NCBI GenBank assembly: GCA_049511115.1
Contig: JBEKYH010000309.1
Coordinates: forward strand, 1 to 6,364
Direction of reading: 5' to 3'
Origin: JBEKYH01 sp049511115
GTDB taxonomy: Bacteria > Planctomycetota > Phycisphaerae > Tepidisphaerales > Tepidisphaeraceae
DNA: 6,364 nt
Under the pieces are notes generated by a model. The model did not search any database, was not told where the DNA came from, and saw nothing but the letters and a program-made list of their open reading frames with translations. Position numbers and translations under genes: made by a program. Below, piece after piece: positions 1-5,901 of the stretch (position 1 is its first letter; each line of letters starts with the position of its first letter).

Positions 1-1
1 G

Positions 2-1126
<1,125 letters not shown>

Positions 1127-1158
1127 GTTTGTCTCCTAAGAATGTGTTGGCGACGGAT

Positions 1159-1186
1159 AGTGTAAACGGAGCGGTTCTATTTGCAA
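1159..1186 (-). promoter_or_regulatory. Candidate sigma70-type promoter of fbaB
   Basis: On the minus strand TTGCAA (1186-1181) and TACACT (1164-1159) are separated by 16 bases. Each matches the -35 or -10 consensus at four of six positions. Transcription would start near 1152 and leave a leader of about 25 bases containing the AGGAG site. This is a pattern match only; planctomycete promoters are poorly defined. Confidence 0.4.
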
Positions 1187-1196
1187 CGGAGAACCG
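1172..1196. promoter_or_regulatory. Inverted repeat over the fbaB -35 region (candidate operator)
   Basis: CGGTTCT (1172-1178) and AGAACCG (1190-1196) are perfect 7-base inverted arms with 11 bases between them. The palindrome TTGCAA sits almost exactly at the centre and doubles as the candidate -35 box. Arms whose centres are 18 bases apart, placed over a promoter element, suit a dimeric DNA-binding regulator. Which regulator is unknown. A hairpin in RNA is possible but less likely, since this lies upstream of the predicted transcription start. Confidence 0.35.
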
Positions 1197-1199
1197 ATG

Positions 1200-1240
1200 A
1201 AAACAAAGCACCGTGCGGGGGCGAATCCGATGGTGCCCCC
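1200..1240 (-). terminator. Weak terminator-like hairpin after the PhnD-like gene
   Basis: Reading the minus strand downstream of the PhnD-like gene, GCACC (1236-1232) can pair with GGTGC (1212-1208) and is followed by TTTGTTTT (1207-1200). An alternative stem, GCCCCC (1235-1240) with GGGGGC (1217-1222), overlaps it. The loop is long and the stems are mutually exclusive, so this is a tentative terminator, placed where one would be expected between two same-strand genes. Confidence 0.3.
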
Positions 1241-1262
1241 CCTTTTCAATGTCGGATGAAGC

Positions 1263-2345
1263 TTACTGAATCTTTTGTGCCGTTCCCATTTCGTCGTCAA
1301 TTCGTCGAATCAGAGCCCAGTCGTTTTTGTAATTGACCGGCAGGAATTTGGTCTGTTTTGCCCCGCTGAAGACCAATTCCAACGGCGTGCCTTTCCAGTC
1401 GAAAGTTGATAATGCGTCCTTGATTTTCGCAGCCAGGTCGGGTTTTAGGTTATAGACGTATCCCAGTGCGGCAGTGGGAAACTGCTCGCTGGTGTAAATC
1501 ACTCGATACTGCTGGGGCTTGATCTTTCCAGCGGCAATTTCACGGCTGACCATATCCTCGGCGACCGCGGCGGCCTCATACTTACCCGAGGCGATCCCCT
1601 CGATGGAGGCCTCGTGGGAACCGGAATAACGAAGCAATACGTCGGTCAGCGGCTGAAGGCCCAAGTCCGATCGGAGCATGACGAGGGGGGCTTTGTATCC
1701 GCTGTTGGAGCCTATTTCGGTGAGCGTCAGTTCGTGGCCGCGCAGGTCGCGGGCCGATTGGATCTCGCTATTGGTGGGCACGATGATGACCGTCCGCGTC
1801 ATGGCGTTGCCTTCGGCAGTGGGGATGGCGCAGACGGGGACAAAACCGCAAAGGTTAACGGCGGTTGGAACACTGCCCGTGTTGAAACCGGCGACATCGA
1901 GTTGGCCGTCGCGCATTGACTTGAGCAGATCGTTGGCCCCGACCAGCATTTTGTATTCCACCGGTTTGCCCGTGATCTTTGACAGGTACGCCATAAACGG
2001 CTGCCAGGCCGCTTTCTGCTTGGCTGGGTCGTCTTCTTCGATATAGGCGAATCGAATCACTGGCGGATCGACCAATTGCGATGGGTCGGTCGGTGGATCC
2101 GCGACAAGATTGCCGTCCGCGTCGTGGAACTTGGGGTCGAGCGTGTGCGTTGAGGGCGTGCCGAATCCCAATATCCTGTTGTTAACGGCGAGGTCCGTAA
2201 AGGGCGTGACCCGGTAATGAAACGTCCATAGCGCTCCCGCGATGCCGGCAGTTATAACAACGGCCAACAAGAGCAGAATTGCCGGATGGGTTGATTTTCG
2301 GCCTTGGTTCGGGGATGAAGCGGCTGCGGACTCAGGTTCGGCCAT
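1263..2345 (-). CDS. Membrane-anchored PhnD-like phosphate/phosphonate substrate-binding protein
   Basis: A 360-residue protein with a periplasmic binding fold of the PhnD type (the family of ABC-transporter binding proteins for phosphate, phosphite and phosphonates). Residues 1-20 are hydrophilic, 22-41 form one membrane helix (AILLLLAVVITAGIAGALW), 42-93 are a linker, and about 94-345 are the binding domain. Family signatures are DDPAKQKAAWQPFMAYLSK (105-123), DLLKSMRDGQLDVAGFN (139-155), and GSHEASIEGIASGKYEAAAV (242-261). There is no lipobox cysteine, so it seems tethered by an uncleaved N-terminal helix. I chose the ATG at 2345 because AAGGA (2357-2353) lies 7 bases before it; an in-frame TTG at 2369 would add 8 residues but lose that spacing. 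No permease or ATPase gene lies in the window, so it may be an orphan binding protein or sensor component rather than a transporter part. The ligand cannot be told from sequence alone. Confidence 0.88.
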   Translation of the reverse strand: MAEPESAAASSPNQGRKSTHPAILLLLAVVITAGIAGALWTFHYRVTPFTDLAVNNRILGFGTPSTHTLDPKFHDADGNLVADPPTDPSQLVDPPVIRFAYIEEDDPAKQKAAWQPFMAYLSKITGKPVEYKMLVGANDLLKSMRDGQLDVAGFNTGSVPTAVNLCGFVPVCAIPTAEGNAMTRTVIIVPTNSEIQSARDLRGHELTLTEIGSNSGYKAPLVMLRSDLGLQPLTDVLLRYSGSHEASIEGIASGKYEAAAVAEDMVSREIAAGKIKPQQYRVIYTSEQFPTAALGYVYNLKPDLAAKIKDALSTFDWKGTPLELVFSGAKQTKFLPVNYKNDWALIRRIDDEMGTAQKIQ

Positions 2346-2400
2346 GTTGAAATCCTTGAAAGACGGCAAGTGGCGCGGGTAGTCTCAAGCGCGCGGCCGC

Positions 2401-2409
2401 ATCTTATCA
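2401..2409 (-). promoter_or_regulatory. Candidate extended -10 for the PhnD-like gene
   Basis: The minus strand reads TGATAAGAT, that is a TGn extension followed by TAAGAT (2406-2401), four of six to the -10 consensus. A start near 2394 would give a leader of about 50 bases before the ATG at 2345. No convincing -35 box is present at the right distance (CTGGCA lies 19 bases upstream), which is tolerable for an extended -10. Low certainty. Confidence 0.3.
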
Positions 2410-2500
2410 CCGTGCCATGGAGGTTTGCCAGAATAATCCGGTGCGGAAGTATGACGGCAGTAGGGTCGCGCTGGTGCGGCGCGAGGGAAGATGATGCCAT

Positions 2501-3775
2501 TCAAGGCTGAGTCGATGCCGCCCGAGGCGTTTTTCGCCAATGGGTGTTGGCTCCGGCCTGTAATACGAACGCGGGTTGGTCGTCGGCGATGAAGATTTTG
2601 CCGCCGGCATCGAAGTCGATTCTGACGATCCCGGGCTTTTCGCGCCAGGGGGACTGGTCGTCGTTGCCGAAGTAGGTGCACCACCAGTTGCCGGCTTTGT
2701 CCTTGAAGTATCCGCCGCCGGCGCCGCAGGGGACGGCTTCGTGAATCTTCGTGTATGGGCCGGCGATATTGTCCGCGATGCCGGCGATGCTGCTGTAGCG
2801 GCCCTGGTAGGTGTCGGCGGCGGTCAGGTAGTAGCGGCCATTGGCCTTGAACATGGCCGCGCCTTCGTGGCCGATGCGGGTGGGGCCGCTTGATTTGGGG
2901 TCGGCGACGATCTGGGCGCGGATGGGCGGGCCGTCGAATGCGGAGAGATCGCTTTTCATGAGATGGAGCGTGCCGCCGGCGCCGTTGGTGAAATAGATTT
3001 TGCCGTCGTCGTCTTCAAAAACGGTCGCGTCGATGCCGCCGGTCAGGGGGCGATCGGAGGCGACGGGGTTGATGTAGGGACCCTCAGGTTTGCCGGTTTT
3101 GCTGACGAGGAGACCGGTGCCGCCGCCCTGGCCGTTGGCGCCGCCGTTCAGGCAATAGGCGATCACAAAATTGTGGCCGACATAGTGAATCTCCGGGGCC
3201 CAGACGTAGCGGAATTGCTTCTCCCAGGTGCCGTCGCGATCGACGCTCCAGACCAGGCCGAGGTAATCCCAGGTCTTGAGATCAGCGGAGCGGTAAAGCT
3301 CAACGCCGTCGTTGAGGTCCCAGATGTTGTCGCCGGTGGAACCAGTCATGTAGTAGAAGCCGTCGTCGGCGAGGCAGATGGAGGTGTCGCGAATATGCAC
3401 ATCCCAGATCGGGCGCAGGGGCGGGAGCAGGCCGTTGGCGACGGCAGTGCCGAGGGCGCGTTTGCCGAAGTCGAGCCATCCGGGTTTGGGATCGGGGCCG
3501 CGATACATGACGCCTTCGCGGCCGGTGCGATAGCCGCCGTAGCCGGTGCCGATGACGGGCTGGCCGGGGCCGGAGACGCCGGAATAATCGGCGGCTGGGC
3601 CGGATTTGGTGGGCAGCGAGCGCGGGCCGGGGGCGCGGACGATGCCGGGGATCTCAGGATTTGGCGGGCGCGTCTGGCCGACGGTCGGGTCGGATTGTGC
3701 CATTGCGCATTGGCAGGCCAGGAAGGTCAGGGCGCAGAATAATACAAATCGCAATCGCGGCGGGGAGTTGAACAT
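2501..3775 (-). CDS. Secreted GH43-family glycosidase (arabinanase / xylosidase-like)
   Basis: A 424-residue exported protein. A Sec signal peptide with hydrophobic core RFVLFCALTFLA (9-20) ends at CAMA-QSD, cleavage after 26. A Pro/Gly-rich low-complexity linker fills about 27-100. From about 125 onward is a five-bladed beta-propeller of glycoside hydrolase family 43, which cleaves arabinans, xylans or related pectin side chains. The three expected acidic residues are visible: Asp130 in HIRDTSI (catalytic base), Asp249 in GGIDATVFEDDDGK (pKa modulator), and Glu304 in GHEGAAMFK (catalytic acid). Other family marks are DGFYYMTGS (138-146), YRSADLKTW (161-169) and WAPEIHY (192-198). The exact substrate cannot be assigned. 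I start at the ATG at 3775 because it immediately precedes the signal peptide; it has no clear Shine-Dalgarno and sits behind a hairpin. The frame stays open upstream into the antisense of the next gene, but that extension is low-complexity shadow. A loner gene, without transport or regulatory partners nearby. Confidence 0.88.
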   Translation of the reverse strand: MFNSPPRLRFVLFCALTFLACQCAMAQSDPTVGQTRPPNPEIPGIVRAPGPRSLPTKSGPAADYSGVSGPGQPVIGTGYGGYRTGREGVMYRGPDPKPGWLDFGKRALGTAVANGLLPPLRPIWDVHIRDTSICLADDGFYYMTGSTGDNIWDLNDGVELYRSADLKTWDYLGLVWSVDRDGTWEKQFRYVWAPEIHYVGHNFVIAYCLNGGANGQGGGTGLLVSKTGKPEGPYINPVASDRPLTGGIDATVFEDDDGKIYFTNGAGGTLHLMKSDLSAFDGPPIRAQIVADPKSSGPTRIGHEGAAMFKANGRYYLTAADTYQGRYSSIAGIADNIAGPYTKIHEAVPCGAGGGYFKDKAGNWWCTYFGNDDQSPWREKPGIVRIDFDAGGKIFIADDQPAFVLQAGANTHWRKTPRAASTQP

Positions 3776-4052
3776 TGTCGAGACAGCATATCCGCGCGGA
3801 TGGTTTTGCGCGTATGCCAATGTCGCTCTTAGGAATATCCGTTTTGGAAGATCATCGCCGACGCGTTTTTGATGCGCCGATGCGGCGATTGAGAATTTAT
3901 CCTGAGTCTCATCAGGGGTTCCCCGAATGGAAGCCGGTGCGCGGGGGCGCATACTCTTTTCTCGGTGGCGCAGGCGTGCCGAAGCTAAGACGTTAGTCGA
4001 TGCTAGAAATTTGTTACGCGAGCGCGACCCAAAGCAAACAGGAGGACTTGTT
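3776..4052. other. Divergent intergenic region between the GH43 and X-X-Pro genes
   Basis: These 277 bases should hold the promoters of two divergently transcribed genes. On the plus strand TGCTAGAAA (4001-4009) resembles an extended -10, four of six in the hexamer, but no good -35 precedes it. Small inverted repeats are present: CCTGA/TCAGG (3901-3916, loop 6) and TGCGC/GCGCA (around 3939-3952, loop 4). GGAGG at 4041-4045 is the ribosome-binding site of the plus-strand gene. I found no small gene here. Confidence 0.5.
3786..3817 (-). promoter_or_regulatory. Palindrome and leader hairpin directly upstream of the GH43 start
   Basis: On the minus strand GCATACGCGC (3817-3808) can pair with GCGCG and TATGC (3797-3793 and 3790-3786) with a two-base bulge, a stem of about ten pairs around a ten-base A-rich loop. 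The same stretch contains the perfect 12-base palindrome ATCCGCGCGGAT (3790-3801). It ends only ten bases before the ATG at 3775, which otherwise lacks a Shine-Dalgarno. It could be a dimer operator or an mRNA structure affecting translation; the sequence does not decide between these. Confidence 0.4.
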
Positions 4053-4667
4053 ATGAGCAGCTTACGAAGGAAACTGGTTGTGACTGTTGCCGTGAGCGCG
4101 ATGAGCATCGGCCTGGGTCTGCCGCTGGCGATGGGACAGGTCGGGCCGAATAACCCCAATGCGGCGCCGGGAAGTCCGGCGAATCCGGTGAATCCGGGCG
4201 GGCCGATGAATCCGGCTAATCCGACTCCGGCAGCGCCGGCGCCGGGAGGCTCGAACAATCCGGGCAATCCGGACGTGCCGGCGCCGGGGGCGCCGTCCAA
4301 TCCGGTGACGCCGAATCAGCCGCCGGGAGGAGAGCCGGTTCCGCCGAATCCCAATACGCCGCCTCCGGGGATACCGGCAATTCCGGGCAATCCCAATACG
4401 CCGCCGGGGATACCGGACCTGCCCAGCAATCCCAATGGGCCGGGGAATCCAGGGAATCCTAATTCGCCGAATAACCCGGGGCCGACGGGTTCGGGCGCAG
4501 GCAATGGCGGCGCGGCCGTGCCGGGTAATGGCGGTGTGAGCGGAAGCCCTGGACCGGGCGCTGGTGGCAGCAATGCTGGAGGGAGCGGTGCTCCCGGCGG
4601 AGGCGCTGGCGCGGCAGGTGGGGCGGCTGGCGGCGGCGCGGGGGGCGGCGGCGGGGCTGGTCACTGA
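4053..4667 (+). CDS. Secreted X-X-Pro repeat protein with Gly/Ala-rich tail
   Basis: A 204-residue protein I cannot assign to a named family. Residues 1-28 are a Sec signal peptide (basic SLRRK, hydrophobic core VVTVAVSAMSIGLGLPLA, cleavage near AMG-QV). Residues 29 to about 145 are dominated by proline in every third place, with triplets such as ANP, VNP, MNP, GNP, GIP and NSP; such X-X-Pro sequence favours an extended polyproline-II helix. Residues about 146-204 are Gly/Ala/Ser-rich and end in GGGAGGGGGAGH. The mature part has no Lys, Arg, Cys or aromatic residue and only three acidic residues (Asp74, Glu94, Asp122). It is not a regular collagen G-X-Y repeat. GGAGG at 4041-4045, 7 bases before ATG, fixes the start; the frame is open upstream from 3927 but without signal or ribosome site. 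It ends before a strong terminator, which supports a real transcript. Probably an extracellular or periplasmic structural, matrix or spacer protein; that is inference. Confidence 0.72.
   Translation: MSSLRRKLVVTVAVSAMSIGLGLPLAMGQVGPNNPNAAPGSPANPVNPGGPMNPANPTPAAPAPGGSNNPGNPDVPAPGAPSNPVTPNQPPGGEPVPPNPNTPPPGIPAIPGNPNTPPGIPDLPSNPNGPGNPGNPNSPNNPGPTGSGAGNGGAAVPGNGGVSGSPGPGAGGSNAGGSGAPGGGAGAAGGAAGGGAGGGGGAGH
4347..4405 (+). repeat. Imperfect direct repeat within the X-X-Pro gene
   Basis: The 17-base word AATCCCAATACGCCGCC occurs at 4347-4363 and again at 4389-4405, each followed by GGGGATACCGG (after an extra TCC in the first copy). It encodes NPNTPP(P)GIP twice. Identity at nucleotide level, including wobble positions, indicates a recent duplication by slippage inside the coding region. 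Confidence 0.85.
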
Positions 4668-4709
4668 CCGGCGGCCGTTCCTGTGATCGAGTAAGTCAAT
4701 TGATTGTTC

Positions 4710-4769
4710 GGGCACGGATAGGCACCAAGCCGCTCCCCGCGGCGGGGAGCGATCCGTGCCCGGCTTTTT
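4710..4769 (+). terminator. Strong two-part intrinsic terminator of the X-X-Pro gene
   Basis: The outer arms GGGCACGGAT (4710-4719) and ATCCGTGCCC (4752-4761) pair perfectly over 10 bases. An inner stem, CGCTCCCC (4731-4738) with GGGGAGCG (4744-4751), has 8 pairs closing the loop GCGGC. The two stems abut on the 3' side, but 11 unpaired bases (4720-4730) bulge on the 5' side. TTTTT follows at 4765-4769. It starts 43 bases after the stop codon of the X-X-Pro gene. AAGC at 4727-4730 could instead pair with GCTT at 4763-4766, extending the inner stem by a competing route. Confidence 0.85.
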
Positions 4770-4806
4770 GGAATTTTGGCAACCTGGAGTTCATGGGGGA
4801 GGGGAG

Positions 4807-4840
4807 GTTTGGAACAGTTTGGAACAGTTTGGAACAGTTT
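4807..4840. repeat. 10-base tandem repeat, GTTTGGAACA x 3.4
   Basis: Three perfect copies of GGAACAGTTT (4811-4840) are preceded by a partial copy GTTT (4807-4810). The period of 10 bases is close to one helical turn, so each copy presents the same DNA face. It lies in non-coding DNA between the terminator of the X-X-Pro gene and the toxin-antitoxin promoter region. It could be an array of protein-binding sites, or a simple slippage product. Confidence 0.95.
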
Positions 4841-4928
4841 TGGGGTGTTTGATGTTTAGTGGACGGTAAACGGGGGCGTTTCGGCCGAGCCAGGCCACCG
4901 GGCGGCAGGTATTTTTATGCGAATGCCG

Positions 4929-4958
4929 GTGATTTTTGGCGCCCATTCGTGGTAAAAT
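4929..4958 (+). promoter_or_regulatory. Candidate promoter of the toxin-antitoxin pair
   Basis: TAAAAT (4953-4958) matches the -10 consensus at five of six positions. A weak -35 candidate, GTGATT at 4929-4934, lies 18 bases upstream. Transcription would begin at about 4965, the A of the antitoxin ATG, so the mRNA would be leaderless. That agrees with the absence of any Shine-Dalgarno before this ATG. Confidence 0.42.
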
Positions 4959-4964
4959 CAATGG

Positions 4965-5249
4965 ATGGCAACACCGGGGACAGTTGACGTGCCCTTGACT
5001 CTTCACCTCTCGCAAGAGACCCAGGAGAAACTCGCGCTCCAGGCGGCCGCAAATGGAACCGACGTGGCCGGTTATGTCTCGAAGATCGTGGAAGAGACCA
5101 CGCGCAAGCCCTTTTCGCTCGAAGAGATCAGTGGCCCAGTGTACAAACGATTCCTCGAAAGCGGCACTACGGACGATGAGCTTTCCGAGGAATTAGAGCG
5201 GGGCAAGCATGAGCTTCGTGCCGAGCGCCGGGCGCGGCAGGCTTCGTGA
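4965..5249 (+). CDS. RHH-like antitoxin of a type II toxin-antitoxin pair
   Basis: A 94-residue protein with the layout of a small DNA-binding antitoxin. An N-terminal strand (VPLTLHLS, 9-16) and two helices (QETQEKLALQAAANG, then VAGYVSKIVEE) suggest a ribbon-helix-helix-like dimer domain in residues about 8-44. The charged C-terminus (about 48-92, including LEEISGPVYKRFLES and a Glu/Arg-rich helix) resembles the toxin-binding tails of antitoxins paired with PIN toxins. Such proteins neutralise the toxin and repress their own promoter. The stop TGA overlaps the GTG start of the PIN frame by four bases (GTGA), a typical coupled arrangement. No ribosome-binding site precedes the ATG; a TAAAAT box ends 6 bases upstream, so translation may be leaderless. 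The family assignment rests on secondary-structure pattern and the partner, not on a recognised homolog. Confidence 0.7.
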   Translation: MATPGTVDVPLTLHLSQETQEKLALQAAANGTDVAGYVSKIVEETTRKPFSLEEISGPVYKRFLESGTTDDELSEELERGKHELRAERRARQAS

Positions 5250-5722
5250 GTTCTGCGCGGCCACGAGTCGTGTAGGACTGCAATATCTACGTACAGTCTC
5301 TCATCAATATCAACGGCCCCGGCGGTCGATGTGTGCGGAAAGCTCAATCGGGCGACGTGGCGCTTTTTGTGACCGCGTTCGTTCTCAACGAAATTCGGGA
5401 AAGCCACCGGAAAATTCCGGGCAAATACGGTGTCACCAGAGAGCAGGCGGAGGCGCTGGCGGCGGGGATAGCGACCATTGCAACCGTCATCGTTCAGGTC
5501 CCGATTGTTTTCACGTACCAGCGCGACCCCGACGATGCTCATTACGTGAATCTGGCCGTTGCCGCGCAGGCCGATCTTATCGTCTCCCGTGACAAGGATC
5601 TTCTGGACTTGGCGAACCCAGCGCGGTCGGAGTCACTTGAGTTTCATCGCCGGTTTCCAACGCTGCGAATTTTAGAACCGGTGCAGTTCCTTCGGGAGCT
5701 GGATGCCGCTCGAAAGGAGTAG
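5246..5722 (+). pseudogene. PIN-domain toxin interrupted by an in-frame TAG at codon 10
   Basis: From GTG 5246 the frame reads MSSARPRVV, then TAG (5273-5275), then DCNIYVQSLI and on for 148 codons to a TAG at 5720-5722; total 158 positions, the usual size for COG1569-like PIN toxins (ribonucleases held by an antitoxin). The acidic residues of a PIN active site are all present: Asp11 in DCN just after the stop, Glu49 in LNEIRE, Asp96/Asp97 in RDPDDAHYV, Asp116 in SRDKDLL. Families of this kind have a hydrophobic residue before that Asp (VVLDCN), so TTG to TAG by one base is the simplest history. The intact open stretch from GTG 5333 would give a 129-residue protein lacking Asp11 and the first strand, probably inactive. 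No start codon other than GTG 5333 restores the frame nearer the stop. The change is recent, a sequencing error, or read through at low level. Confidence 0.82.
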
Positions 5723-5901
5723 AAACCATCGGCGTCCCCACCGCGAATCGGTTTTCATGAACGGGAACATAGGAATTGCCTTTTTATCTTCACAGGAGTC
5801 CGACAGTGAATTCGTCGAAGTAGATGGTCGTTCCGAAAATGCAACTGGCATTTAATTAATCCGCCTTTACGGCGTCCGGTCGTGTGGTTGGGATGGCGCG
5901 A
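5723..5901. other. Gap with a possible minus-strand coding remnant
   Basis: No complete gene is visible between the PIN frame and the helix-turn-helix gene, which converge here. On the minus strand 5855-5790 encodes LNASCIFGTTIYFDEFTVGLL followed by TGA, which looks like the last strand of a lectin/LamG-like beta-sandwich protein; the frame is closed just upstream by TAA (5858-5856). The plus strand has a weak AAATGC/GCATTT hairpin (5837-5853) and the 8-base palindrome TTAATTAA (5852-5859). No convincing terminator serves either flanking gene. Confidence 0.3.

Noticed and set aside
2346..2369. TTG at 2369 as the start of the PhnD-like protein
   Set aside because: The ATG at 2345 has AAGGA 7 bases upstream; the TTG start would place that site inside the coding region.
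2466..2484. TCGCGC/GCGCGA hairpin downstream of the GH43 gene as a terminator
   Set aside because: Six pairs with a seven-base loop, but no T-tract follows on the minus strand.
3704..3724. Lipobox in the GH43 signal peptide (FLAC)
   Set aside because: Phe at -3 is a poor match, and a standard type I cleavage site AMA-Q follows a few residues later.
2963..3742. A 259-codon plus-strand frame opposite the GH43 gene
   Set aside because: Low-complexity Ala/Gly/Val product, a usual antisense shadow of GC-rich coding sequence; the other strand has clear GH43 motifs and a signal peptide.
3776..4300. Upstream extension of the GH43 frame to a 599-residue protein
   Set aside because: The added part is antisense to the X-X-Pro gene and crosses the intergenic region; its Pro/Gly-rich sequence is the mirror of that gene, and the signal peptide begins only at the ATG at 3775.
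4053..4667. Collagen-like G-X-Y protein
   Set aside because: Glycine is not kept in every third place; the regular residue is proline, and the tail is irregular Gly/Ala.
4062..4715. Minus-strand Arg-rich and Pro/Gly-rich frames opposite the X-X-Pro gene
   Set aside because: They mirror the repetitive codons of the plus strand. The plus frame has a ribosome-binding site, signal peptide and terminator; these do not.
4791..5015. A 74-codon minus-strand frame covering the tandem repeat
   Set aside because: Its Cys/Pro-rich product is partly the translated repeat, and it overlaps the antitoxin start and promoter; no ribosome site.
5273..5275. UAG reassigned to an amino acid in this organism
   Set aside because: The aldolase ends with TAG exactly at the conserved family C-terminus, and the PIN frame also ends with TAG, so UAG acts as stop here.
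5209..5592. A 127-codon plus-strand frame running past the amber codon of the PIN gene
   Set aside because: Its product shows no PIN features, while the interrupted frame carries all of them; it is an offset-frame shadow.
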